Source: Euryodendron excelsum
Lineage: Eukaryota > Streptophyta > Magnoliopsida > Ericales > Pentaphylacaceae
Direction: 5' to 3'
Length of the DNA stretch: 64,000 nt
Assembly: GCA_033060915.1 (NCBI GenBank)
Contig: CM065378.1
Coordinates: forward strand, 58,943,501-59,007,500
Made by a program: the position numbers and the translations under genes. Within the stretch, counting starts at the first letter, position 1. The number at the start of each line of letters is the position of its first letter. This document shows positions 10,553 through 21,681 of the stretch, one piece after another. The notes under the pieces were generated by a model. The model was not told where the DNA came from, searched no databases, and was given only the letters and a program-made list of their open reading frames with translations.

Positions 10553-11640
10553 TTTTTTTTTTTTGGCTGAATCAAATACAAAGGAAGCAAAGACACAGCT
10601 TCCTGAACCAAGGCCATCCAATGAGGTAGCCTCTTGCACAGCGAAGGGAAGCTCTGAAGCATTCAACATCCCAGAGAAAGAGTTCCTGAAAGCCCAGCCA
10701 GCCATCTCATGAGCAGTACGATATGCTTTTCTAGGACATACAATTGACCAATCCAATCTGTGAGTTGATATAGACCTGATATCCTTAACCAGAGGAATTA
10801 TAGACCAATGGGGGGTTTTTAGTGATGCCCAAGCAAGAGTGGACAACAACCAAGGAATCACCTTCTAAGATAACAAAGTCCATCCTTCCGCTGCTGCCCA
10901 AATACAAGCCATTCGGGTTGCATCTGCTTCGGCTGACGTAGCTGAATGACAGAAACCTGAGACAGCTTTAGCAAATAGAGTGCTGCCCAGGTGATCCCTA
11001 GCTATTGCTGCGATAGCCATCCGACCTTTAGAGAATGCAACATCAAAATTCAATTTGATGTACCCCAAGGATGGAGGGGTTCCACTTAGGGGCTAACATT
11101 AGCTTCGGAAAAGGGGATAGAATATGGTCCAAGGAGCTCTCCCGACTAGCACAGTTCTCCATCCACAACTCATTCACCGCGGTACACATAATCTTCTCAT
11201 CCATAGCTTTAGAGTCAAAGCAACAGGCATTCCTGCCCTTCCAAATTCTATCCATTAAAATGGCAGTAAAGGTAGCAAAGGGATTTTTTTTGATATTTAC
11301 GGGCAGACCTAAATCAGAGGGATTAAGGATCTTTGACATCCATCCAGCCGAAGAGGAAGCATTAATAACATCAGTTCGAATATTCCATGCTCTAACCCAA
11401 ATCATTCTAGCTAAAGAACATTCAAAGAATAAATGAACACAAGTTTCCTCCGCCAATCCACAGAGAGCACAAGAACAATCTTCCAATTCCAAACCTTTGA
11501 CCATAAGAGCAGACTTTGTTGGTATGGCCTCTGAAACCATCCGCTAGAGCATAAATCTGAGACGTTCATGGATCTCAAGGCTCCATAGAGATTTCCATTG
11601 CACAGAGGTCAGAATAGAAGGCTACAATAAGTGACTATTA
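10553..11640 (-). pseudogene. 5'-truncated LINE, 3' end of ORF2 (zf-RVT and RNase H)
   Basis: Minus-strand remains of a non-LTR retrotransposon. First comes a reverse-transcriptase zinc-binding domain (about 11600-11300): WKSLWSLEIHERLRFML, a stop codon where Trp is expected, RMVSEAIPTKSAL, then CALCGLAEETCVHLFFEC. Next is a plant-type RNase H-like domain: KLNFDVAFSKGRMAIAAI and AEADATRMACIWAA (11068-10870), continuing in another frame with DIRSISTHRLDWSIVCPRKA and YRTAHEMAGWAF (to about 10680). It ends in a 12-base A tail (10553-10564 on the complement), the normal end of a LINE. The RT and endonuclease domains are missing (5' truncation), and there is at least one stop and one frame change, so it is dead. 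I could not find a convincing target duplication. Confidence 0.85.
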
Positions 11641-11736
11641 ATCTCGCACCAATAGGCTGAATGGGCAGAGAATTTTCAGAATTATCAAACAGCCAACCCC
11701 AACACTGTGGGATTAATGTAATGTTGAAAACATTGA

Positions 11737-11758
11737 ACACACACACACACACACACAC
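11737..11758. repeat. (AC)11 microsatellite
   Basis: Eleven perfect AC units, between the LINE 5' region and the start of recognisable B3 LTR sequence. Confidence 0.95.
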
Positions 11759-11759
11759 T

Positions 11760-14013
11760 ATTAAGCCCCAGACAACTTCTCAAAGGGCAAATCAACCTTT
11801 CAAGAACAAAACAATCCACAACAAAAATGACCAAAATACCCTTAGGCATTCTTTTGCGCCCGTAGGCATTCCAGGCAGCTTTCAAGCTTTTAGAGACCGG
11901 GTGGTCTTCGAAACCAATCGCCAATACTGTCGGAGTGACTGAAATACTCACAAACCTTACGCAATTCACTTTTAACGCTTGCTAGCCTGCTAATATAGAA
12001 AATCTTTAAAGCCCCTAGGCATCAAACAGCCTCCCTGAGACTAAAAGATCCTCAGAGCCAATCGCCAAAATCGTTGAAGTGGCGAAAACACTCACAAACT
12101 ATCAAACCATCAGAGTGGCACAAACAGGTCAACACGGACACACCACAAGCAACCTAGTGTCAAAAGACCGACTATGCCTCTTGGTTGTGGCATGTTTACC
12201 AAGAACAAGATATCTTTAGAAACCAAATTATCATAATCGTCGAAGTGACGGAAATGCTTGTAAACCCAAGTTAACACCGGTGCTCGCTAGCACTAACAAG
12301 TGAAAAATGATAATTTTGCCCCCAAGCAAACTGGCACGTCTTTCGAGAAAGTACAAATTCCTTAAGACGGTAAGACTACCCTTAACAGTGTCTCTAGACA
12401 GTCTGGCACATTCAAGATGCCAGTCAAATTGACTCTAGTTTCAGTCCAGTAATACCCAGTAAAAGTGACCATTTCGTCCCTAGGCAATCTAGCATGTTTT
12501 TTGAGAAATCACCAATCCCTCAAAATGGTAAGACCACCCTCAACGCTGTCTTTAGACAGTTCGATATGTTCAATGTGCCATTCAAACCAACTCCGGTCCT
12601 ATCCCAGAGAACCTCGGTCAAAATGACCATTTTGTTCCTAGGCACCCCAACACGATCCTCAGGAGGTACACCTGCCCTGAAGTGGTAAGACCATCCCAAA
12701 CTGCCTCTAGGTCATCAGGCACACCCTAATTTCTAAATAAAGTCCATCCTTGCCTCATTCCAGCAAGCCTTGGTCAAAATGACCGTTTTACTCCTCGTGC
12801 CCAAGCATATTTTCAAGACCACACCAGCTCTGGGACTTAAATTGGCCCCCACTGTGACGCTCCGAAGTGGGTTCCTAACATTTAAGTGAGTCCCTTGACT
12901 CGAAGTACACTTTAATCAATAAGAGTTTCGAGAAGCGTGTCATATACGCTTCTCCAAAGCCAACTTATCCTTCACTTCCCTAATTATAAAGTACTGTTAA
13001 ACGATTGACGAAATGCAAAAATTAGGAAATTCCTAGAAGCCTGAGCAATAAGCTTCTGTTAGTATAGTCTGATCATCAGTAACATCACCGAAGGTCATGA
13101 TTGAACGGTGCGAAGTAAGGTACTTTCAGAAACTTGGGAAGTATATAAAAGTGGCTTTCCGTTTCTCGTTTCGAATCCCGATTCCCTGATTATAACGCAC
13201 CGTCCAACGGTTAGTAAGCATAAATTAGGGAATTCCCAAAAGTCTTTCCTAAGGGCTTGCCAACGATGTAGTTTTATCAAGAATATCATTTCCTGGAGTT
13301 CATGATTGCATTGATCAAAGATGGTCATTTTAGGAAACCAAGTAAGCATCTCGTTGACACTTCCAAAAATCTTGTTTTTTAGCTCACTTCTTGAGATGAT
13401 ATCTCCACTAACCGGAATCATTAGAAGCTCCTAAGGGCACTAAGTTCAAGAGAACATCACCAACACCCCCGATTCTCCCAGATTATTCCCGAATGGCACA
13501 AATATTAAAGAAAAGCAAGCATAAGAGTTCCTGATATGAAAGCCTATGCTATATGCCTCCATATTTTGATTAGATCAAGATAAAACTTGTCTTGCAGCCT
13601 AAGTTTGGAAAGTACAAGAGTGCCACGTGGCACTCTAAGTGTCTAAGGCTACACGCATATGGGACATACATGTGGACCTAGCTAGCTTCTCTATAAGAAA
13701 TTACTCCAGAAAATTCAGAGACAAAAGATCAAGGTAAAACTTTAAGTTCAATTCAAGTCTTCCCCACTCTCTCTAAGGCTCAATTGAGCCCTTCTCATTT
13801 TTAAACCCCATATTCTACTCCCCTTTATTTGTATGGTTGAAACAAGAAAGCTTGTTAGCCATGCCTACACGAAAGCTCATAAGACCCACGATACCCAGGG
13901 ATGTCTTATGAGTCTAGTTGTAGATGGTATGGCTTTGAAGCACCTTACAATGTGGTGAAGCCAAGCCTTGTAGGTTCATGCCCTTTGCATTATATTTGTG
14001 GTGGTATTTATAA
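11760..14013 (+). mobile_element. LTR B3, sense, 5'-truncated
   Basis: U3 and R of a B-family LTR in sense orientation. It has the AAATGACCAAAATACCC motif near 11825, U3 blocks with GTCGGAGTGAC-like and TGACCATTTCGTCCC-like stretches (to about 12860), a repeat related to the 205-bp array of B1 (about 12930-13440), a TATA box at 13692, and the transcribed leader with the conserved block near 13800-13850. The TGTAAGCACCC start is missing. It is interrupted at 14014 by antisense LTR B2. The bases before the junction are TATAA; the matching copy would lie beyond the right edge of the window. Confidence 0.65.
13692..13699 (+). promoter_or_regulatory. TATA box of LTR B3
   Basis: CTATAAGAAATT in the position of TATAAATA in B1 and B2, downstream of the CACGTGGCACTC stretch that all B copies share. 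The last bases differ from the other copies. Confidence 0.45.
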
Positions 14014-16478
14014 TGTCGAGCCTTGATTTTTTTAACTTGGGTCTAAGTCTTGACTCGAGTGAGATCGGTACTCTCTCCGTTAGAACTCATATTTAAAAGA
14101 CAAGTGCGACGGGGGTTTAAACTTGAAATTGATTTGAATAAGGGCTTTTTGAAAAAAAATCTAGAGTCGTCACCTAACATAGTTAAATATATACTAGGTC
14201 ACTTAAAACTAAGTGTAATCCGAAGATTAAACCTAAGTTTTGTGAAAAGGTTTTGAAAAATGCCTTTTAGAAAATGTTTTTGTAAATAAGGTTTATAGGC
14301 ACCATTTGAAAAAAATTTAAAACCCTTTTGAAAATGTGACTCCATTTTGGTCTTTGCATGAGAGATCTATGGTCTGGGGGTTAGTTACATATAAGAAAGA
14401 TATTCCAAGATCATCACCTTACCCTAATCAATAATTGGTACCTCCATATCTATTCACCCTTAATTCACTCACTAATCTAAGGTTATTTAATATTCACTAT
14501 ATCCACTTATGCAATTTTGAAATGAGGGTTTTGTCATTACTTTGGGCTTGAATGATGCATGATGAATGTTTTAGAAAGACTATTGAAATAATAGGGAGTT
14601 TTTAAAATTTGATTTTGAAAAGTAATTTTGAGGGAAAGAAAGTTTTGAAAGGGTATTTGACTTGAAATAAGAGTTATGACCGCACTAATTTAGGTTGCCT
14701 ACGTATTTTATTTGGGGAGAATTAGGTCATTCATAGCTCGTGCATGAGCACAAATGGAAAAATGGACTCGAGGGAGTCTTGGAAGGTTTTGAAACTTGAA
14801 CTCAAGAGAGTTTTAATTTGAAAATGAACTCAAGAGAGTTTGTGAAATTTTCTGGAAATAAAACTCAAGAGAGTCTTGAAAGTACTTTTGAAATCAACTC
14901 AAGACAGTTTTGAGAAATGTTTTGAAACCAACTCAAGAGAGTTTTGGAAGAATATTTTTGAAATCAACCCGAGAGAGTTTTTGGATTGGAATAAAGCAAG
15001 AGCTCTTGAAGTCTTGTCTTTGAAAAGTTTTGGAAATCATTTTTCTATACCTTGAAAAGGTTTGATTGATTGTTTCATCACTTTTAAGAGATTAGTTGTT
15101 GATCGAACCAAACTCACTTAGGGTTTTGGTTTTTGGAAAGTGCATCTTAGAAAGAGGGCTAGAAAATTCCTTTGGTGATTTTAGGGTTTTGGAACTCAAT
15201 TGTGAACGATGATGGTTCCATTTGATATTTCACTTTTTTTTTGAAAACCTTGATCATAGAAAGACTAAGATTGCCTTAAGAATGTCTCTTGAAAATCCTT
15301 TTTGAAAGAGATTTTAAAAACATCTAGGGTTTGAAACCTTGATATAAACTATGAAGGCTTCATTTAATGTATCAAGTTCCCTTGGAAACCCTAACCATGA
15401 GAGGTTTACAATCAACCTTAGGGTCGTGAGTTTTTAGAAAACATTTTGGAAACTAGTTTTTTGAAAATGCTAAGTATTTAGCGATTTTTTTTTAAAACAA
15501 GTTCAAGAGAGCTTTTGAAAATAATTTGAAAAGGCTACAAAAGTATTTTGAAAAGATTTTATCGATATGATTTTTTAGTACTCAAGATTTTGGAAAACAA
15601 GTGTAAAAATGGTCTTTGAACTTAAGATTTGGAATTAAGACTTATGATTAGATAACTTAAGCAAGGCTTGCCAACTAGGGTTAAATTGACTTAGGGTTAA
15701 CTAACTAGGGTTAAGTTGACCTAAGGTTTTGGAACCTAGAGAGAGGAACCAGGGTTTCGAAAACCTAGAGAGAAAAACTAGGATTTTGGAAGAGAGAAAC
15801 TAGGATTTCGGATCCTAGAGAAAGAAATTAGAGATTTGGCAACCTAGTAGTTTTGAAAGGTGGTTTTGAACTAGGGTTTTGAACCTAGTGGTTTTGGAAG
15901 ACTTGGAAAGTATGATTTTATGCATGAGACTTGAAAGATTGTTTTTGAAAACTATGATTTTATGTGAAAACTTTGTGATTTTATGTAAAGAACTTTTTAG
16001 AAAACACTTGGAAAAGTGTCATTTCATGTGAGAAAGTTATGATTTTGTGTGAAACCCTTTTAAGGAACCAACTCCAAAGAGTTGTGGATTTTAAAAACTA
16101 TTTTAAACACATTAAAACCACTCAAATAAGCATACGATTCTTATGGTTAATTTTTAAAAACCACTCAAGGGAGGGTTACCTTGGAAACCATTTCAATCAC
16201 AAACTCAAGAGAGCAAAAACGTAAAAATCATTCAAGAGAAGGTTATTTTGAAAACTATTTTAACATATTAAAACCACTCCAACAAGCATGTGATCCATAT
16301 GGTGAATTTTTGAAAACCACTCAAGAGAGGGTTGTCTTGGAAACCATTTCAATCACAAACTCAAGGGAACAAAAACTTGACAACCACTCAAGATAGGGTT
16401 GTTTTGAAAACCATTTCAACACATTAAAACCACTCAAATGAGCATGTGATCCATACGATTGATTTTTGAAAATTACTC
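14014..16478 (-). mobile_element. LTR B2, antisense, first part
   Basis: Starts TGTCGAGCCTTGATTTTTT at 14014, the antisense end of a B LTR, inserted in B3. It has the terminal ACTCTCTCCGTTAGAACTCA block, the conserved island near 14340-14450, the GGTTGCCTACGTAT island near 14693, CTCAAGAGAGTTTTGAA-type repeats (14760-14990), and direct repeats of an ACCACTCAAGAGAGGGTTG unit at about 16170-16420. E1 interrupts it at 16479; it resumes at 54101. Confidence 0.75.
16170..16420. repeat. Direct repeats of about 150 bp in LTR B2
   Basis: ACCACTCAAGAGAGGGTTG-type segments followed by TGGAAACCATTTCAATCACA occur near 16162 and 16315, with related starts near 16230 and 16383. The same repeat lies next to both ends of E1 (16474 and 54096), which supports the insertion site. 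Confidence 0.6.
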
Positions 16479-17390
16479 TGTAAGCACCCAATTTTTGCCG
16501 GCTCGGCAATCTCCGGTCTGACTGAATCACATTCGAACTGATACAGACATATTCAAGTCTAAACCAGTTTTCGAGACTCAATCCAGTCAACCAATCGCTT
16601 TGCAGACCCATCGGGCCTAATAGAGGCAAAATGACTAAAATGCCCTTGGGGCATTACTTGATTCAATTCCAATTGGCACATCTTCCTAGAGACGGTAAGT
16701 CCTTATTTCAACCTCAATTTCAGTTTCAATTTCAATTCATATCAATCAAACTCAAACTGACACGTCTTTTGAGAAAGTTAATCCCTCAGACGGTAAGTCC
16801 ATCCAGTCAGGTACATTTATTGAGAAACCTCTTTAGAACGGTAAGTCCCTTCAAACCTGTCGACTGGAACGAAATTTAAGTCCCCGAGATAGTAGAATGG
16901 TTCACTTCTGGCCCCTGCTAGCCATCTAATGTAGAATATTTATTATCCGACATGTCTTTTGAGAAAGTTGATTCCTCAGACGACAAGCTCATCTAGCAGC
17001 TTTCTGAAATCAAGCAATCTCTGAAATAAAAGCACCCCATCAGAGTGGTAGAAATACTCGCAAATATCACAACCGTTGGAGTGGCAGAAACACTCGTAAA
17101 TAGGTTGACATTGTGAATTGCCAACAAAACTCTTATGTTATGGGACCGAACACGCCTCTTGGCCGTGACACGTTTACTAAAGGACGGGATACCTTTGGAA
17201 ACCAACTCGTCACACACTGTTAGAGTGACGAAAACACTCAAAACCTAAGTTAACACCAATGTCTACTAGCCCACTCTGGTGAAAAATGACCAAACTACCC
17301 CTTGGGCCTTTTTTGGCGTGCTTTTCGAGAAAGTACTTAAGTCCTCAGAGTGGTAGGTCCGCCTTTCCAAGATTGTCCCCAAGACAATCC
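16479..17390 (+). mobile_element. E1 5' LTR (A3), first part
   Basis: Begins TGTAAGCACCCAATTTTTGC and contains the outer U3 with its ACGGTAAGTCC repeats. It stops at ...CAAGACAATCC, where A2 entered; the copy of AATCC and the next U3 base follow at 26754. A4 has the uninterrupted sequence at 50232-50262. Confidence 0.85.
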
Positions 17391-18839
17391 TGTAAGCACC
17401 CCATTTTTGCCCACTCGACAGTCTCTAGTTTGTCTAGATTTGAGTTCAAATCAATATGAATATATTCCGATTTAAATTAGCTTTCCAAGTCTAATCCCGT
17501 CAACCAATCGCTTTGCGGGCTAATTGGGCCCAAATAGAGGCAAAATGACCAAAATGCCCTTGGTGGCATTGCTTGGTCCAATTCCAGTGGGTATGTCTAT
17601 TCGAAGACGGTAAGTCTCCTTTTTTAATCCAATTGCAATCCAATCTGGCACCCCTTTCGAGATAGTTGATTCCTCAAGGTGGTAAGTCCATTCCGTCTGG
17701 TACGTTTTTCTACAGAACTCTTTGAAACGATAAGTCCCTTCAAACCCGTCAACCGGGATGAGACCCCAAGTCTCCTAGATGGTAGAATGGTCCACCTTTG
17801 GTGCCTGCTAGCCCGCCAATGAAGAAATGTTCATTTTGGCACGCCTTCTGAGAAAATTGATTCCTCAGGTGCTAAGTCCACCTAGCAGTTTCCAAAGAAT
17901 AGGCAGTCTCTGGAATGATCGCGACCCGTTAGAGTAACGAAAATATTCGTAAACATTACAATCGTTAGAGTAGCAAAAACACTCGCAAACAAGTTGATAT
18001 AGAGAATTGCCGACAAACCCTATATCACGAGACCGCCGTCAGAGTGACGGAAACACTTAAAACCCAGGTCAGCACCGGTGCCTGCTAGCCCACTGCGGTG
18101 AAAAATAACCAAACTGCCCCTAAGGCCATTTCCGACACGTTTGTTGAAAAAGTACCTAAGTCATCAGAACGGTAAGTCCACCCTTTTAAGATTGTCTTCA
18201 AGACAATCTGGCATGATTAGGTGCCTTCCAGTCAGTTTCGGGCCAATTTCGAGACTTTCCGGTCTAGATGACCATTTTGCCTCTAGGCATCCGAGTGCCT
18301 CGGGAACCACACCGGCTCTGGGTATCAAATCGGTGACCTCCTGGGGATGCTTTTGATAGTGTCCCCGGCCTTCCACTACATTTCTAGGTCATTCCGAGTC
18401 AATTCTGGCAAGCCCGGTGCAAAATGACCGTTTTGCCCTAACGAGTCATTTTCCTTTTCTAACCACACCGGCTATGGGTATCAAACCGGTAGCCTCCTGA
18501 AACATTCTAGCTAATGTTTCCAAGCTTCCAGTCATTTTCTGGGATATTCCGAGTCCATCCCGGTAGCTTTTCGGTCCGATTGACCGTTTTGCCCCTAATG
18601 GCTCGGTTAACCCCTCCGTTACATCTTGACATCATTTTTCAAGTCTACTACCCCCGAGACACTGTTCCAAGTGTTCTTGTCCCTTTTCGGCCCATTCCCG
18701 GCCCCTTAAATCATTCTCGGACCTTCCGAAGTCACTCCTAGTGAAGCCAAGCTAAAAATTGCATGGTAGTCACTCGTATAGGTACCCAAATCTCCTGAAG
18801 ATACGTTGCTTGCTAACCTTAAAACTTTCCAAAGTGGCT

Positions 18840-18900
18840 GGTGCCACTCCTACTAGCGCTAAAAGGAATTTTTGCCTGGCGCCACTGTAATAGGCGCCAG
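18840..18900 (+). promoter_or_regulatory. GC-rich GTGGCGCYAGG motif array upstream of the A2 TATA box
   Basis: Inverted and direct copies of a GTGGCGCCAGG/CCTGGCGCCAC-like motif, ending about 15 bp before TATAAATA at 18915. The array lies next to the TATA region in A0 (4370-4420), A1 (25270-25365), A3 (27420-27475), A4 (50900-51005), A5 (40140-40205) and A6 (46800-46885). Confidence 0.55.
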
Positions 18901-18914
18901 GTCAATCCTCTCTC

Positions 18915-18922
18915 TATAAATA
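18915..18922 (+). promoter_or_regulatory. TATA box of LTR A2
   Basis: TATAAATA followed by CAGACCTCC, the same as in A3 (27497) and A4 (51018), and inverted in A1, A5 and A6. Transcription would run rightwards through the LTR and into the inverted copy A1. Confidence 0.65.
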
Positions 18923-19248
18923 CAGACCTCCTCCGGCGTAGAAAAGATCCGAAAACTCAGTCTAAAAACTCTCCTGTTTGATACACAAAGCTCGTAGCCA
19001 CCCCAAACCTTGGTCTTCTTTATGTTTTCCAAAACCTTAGCCTCCATACACAAACCCTAGCTCTCATACACTCACATACACCCCTATACACTCTTATACT
19101 AGCTTCCAAAGCCTCCATTGAAGACTTGAAGTGCTACAACTCCGAAGCTCCCAAAGATCAAAGCAAGTTCTCGAAGACTGACGCAAAGCAAAGCGAAGAT
19201 CGATGTAAAGAAAGCAAATAAAACCAAGCAAATAAAAGAAGACACAAG

Positions 19249-19250
19249 GT
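19249..19250 (+). promoter_or_regulatory. Conserved splice-donor GT in LTR A2
   Basis: GACACAAG^GTAGAC, 334 bp after the TATA box start. It matches donor-like sites in every other A copy. Confidence 0.5.
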
Positions 19251-21681
19251 AGACTTCCTTTTTACGTTTCCGTAATTCTCCCATCTCTCTTCTCTCTCCT
19301 AACCCATTTGAGTTTTCTTCTATTTTAATCCCCCATCTTCTATCCCCCCCTTTCTTGCATGCATGAAACAAGGGACTTCCTGGTTCATGTGTAAGATTAG
19401 GCTATTGGAAGTTACAGTGTCGAGGGATTTCTCTTAGTCTAACCGGAGACCACATGGGTTCGGCCCCCATATTTTCAAAACTTGCATTAAAATTTTCTTC
19501 TTCAGAACTTATTTTCAAAATCACAATCCTAAGGTGATTCTAGCATTTCTATGGTTAGGGTTGCTTTAGGAAAGTGTTACATTTAAAGTGACCAATATGA
19601 TCCATATTTTCAAATCATTGTTGTTCTCAAACCACAATTCTAGAATGGTTCTAATCTTTTTATGGTTAGAATCGTTTTAGGAAAGTGTGATATTTTTAGA
19701 GGCTTGCAAAAGTCCATATTTAAATCCTTTTCAAAAATCTCCTTCTAAACTTACTTTCCAAAAACTCTTTTTAAATCCTCTCCAAAATCTCTTTTTACAT
19801 CTACTTTTTAAAATCTCTCTCCAATCTCTTTTCCAAAATTGCTTTCTAAAAATTCCCTTCGTGAAACTTTCTTTCTTAAAAACTTCTTTTTTAAACTCAT
19901 TCCCAAAAAGCTTTCTTCAAAATTCACTTTCCAAAAACACTTCCTAAGTTTCTTTCCTAAAATCTCATTCCCAAAAACTCTTTCCACAAATCTCTTCCAA
20001 AAACTCTCTTTACAAATTCACTTTCCAAAAACACTTCCTAAGTTTCTTTCCTAAAATCTCCTTCCCAAAAACTCTTTCCACAAATCTCTTTCCAAAAACT
20101 CTCTTTACAAATTCACTTTCTAAAAACTCTTTTCTAAGATTTCCTTCCAAAAATCTCCTTTTCCAAAAACTCACTTTCCAAAAATCTCTTTTCTTGGAGT
20201 TCAAGTTAAACCCTAGGGCCATGGTTAGGAAACCCTAATTTTCTTTCCTAAAACACGATTATTTCAAAACCTTGGTTTCCAAAATCTCCTTTGTTTACAT
20301 CAAAATTATAAATTTCCAAAATCTATTTTACATCAAACTATAGCTTTCCAAAACTTCATCTTCCCTTTAGGAAACCAAATTCAATCTCCCCATTTAAGAA
20401 ACTAGACCCAATCTTTCGTTTTTGGAAACAAAATCAAAACACCATTTCTTAGAAACAAAATCCAATCTTTCATTTTAGGAAATATGAATCTCAATCCTTC
20501 CAAATCAAAACCTTTCCTAATCCACTCCTTCCTAATCTCTTACTTTCCTAAACCTTAGGTTTCCAAAACTTAAACTTTCAAATCTTTCCTTAACTTTAAG
20601 CTTCTTAATCTTTCCTAATTCCAACCTTTCTTAATTCCATACCTTTCCAAATTTCAACTTCCCATCTAAATCTTTAAATCTTTCTTAAACTCAAACCTTT
20701 CTTAATTTCAAGTATTTCTAAACTTTAACTTCGAATCTTTCTAAAATTCTGAACTTTCTAAATTTCCAAACTTTCCTAATTCAAAACTTTCTAAAGTCAA
20801 AACTTTCTAAAGTCAAAACTTTCTAAATTTGAAATTTTCTTAAGTTAAAACTTTTCAATTTCGAAATTTTCTTAATTCAAAACTTTCCTAAATCGAAACT
20901 TACCTAAAATGAAACTTTCCTAAAACAAAATTTTCCTAATTCGAACCTTTCCTAAATCCAACTTCCCTAATCTTCCAAGTCCAACGTTCGAGTCAAATCT
21001 TTCTTAAAAATGATACGTAGGCAACCCTCATGGGTGCGGTCATAGTCTTTTCAAATCTCTATTTCTAAAACTTTCTTTCAAATCAATTCTATCTCTTTCT
21101 CAAATCTATTTCCAAAATCAAATCAAGTTCTTTTCAAATCTATTGTCAAAGTTAAACTCTTTTCTTGCACTCGCATATCATGCATCATTCTTTTAAAAAT
21201 TCTTTTCTAAAATGGATAGTTTTGGATGTATATTAATTGAAGACTCTAATGGGTGAATCTATGGTGAATAGACATGTAGGTACCGCAAGGGCGGGGTAGG
21301 GTGATGGCTTAGTGCATCTTCCCTACACATAACCAACCTCCGAACCTAGATCACTGCTTTCAAAGACCAAATGGAGTTATTTTCAAAAAAGGACTTAAAT
21401 ATTTTCTAAAGGTTGTCAAATAACCTGTTTTCTTAAAAACCTTCTCTTAAGGAAGTATTTTCAAAAACCTTTTCCAAAAACCCTAAGTGCACTCTTCGAA
21501 TTGTATTTAGTTTTTAGATGACCTAACACACCATAATCAAGTTAGATGACGACTCCAAATGTTTTCCAAAAACTCTTTATTCAAATCAATTTTCAATTCA
21601 AACTTAATCGCACTCATTCTTCTAGGAGGATGAGTTCTAACGAGAGAGTACAGTATTTTTCCTGCTTGTGTGTGTATTCCT

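Larger units (their letters stand above)
17391..21681 (+). mobile_element. Solo LTR A2, sense, first part
   Basis: Starts TGTAAGCACCCCATTTTTGC at 17391. The target duplication is AATCC (17386-17390 and 26754-26758), perfect. In order: outer U3, inverted 157-bp U3 repeats (18240-18620), GC-rich motif array (18840-18900), TATA box 18915, donor 19249, conserved block to 19400, pyrimidine-rich tract (19700-21150), and conserved islands near 21020 and 21240-21350. It is interrupted 26 bp before its end by A1 and finishes at 26728-26753. Total 4317 bp. No PBS follows it, so it is a solo LTR. Confidence 0.88.
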
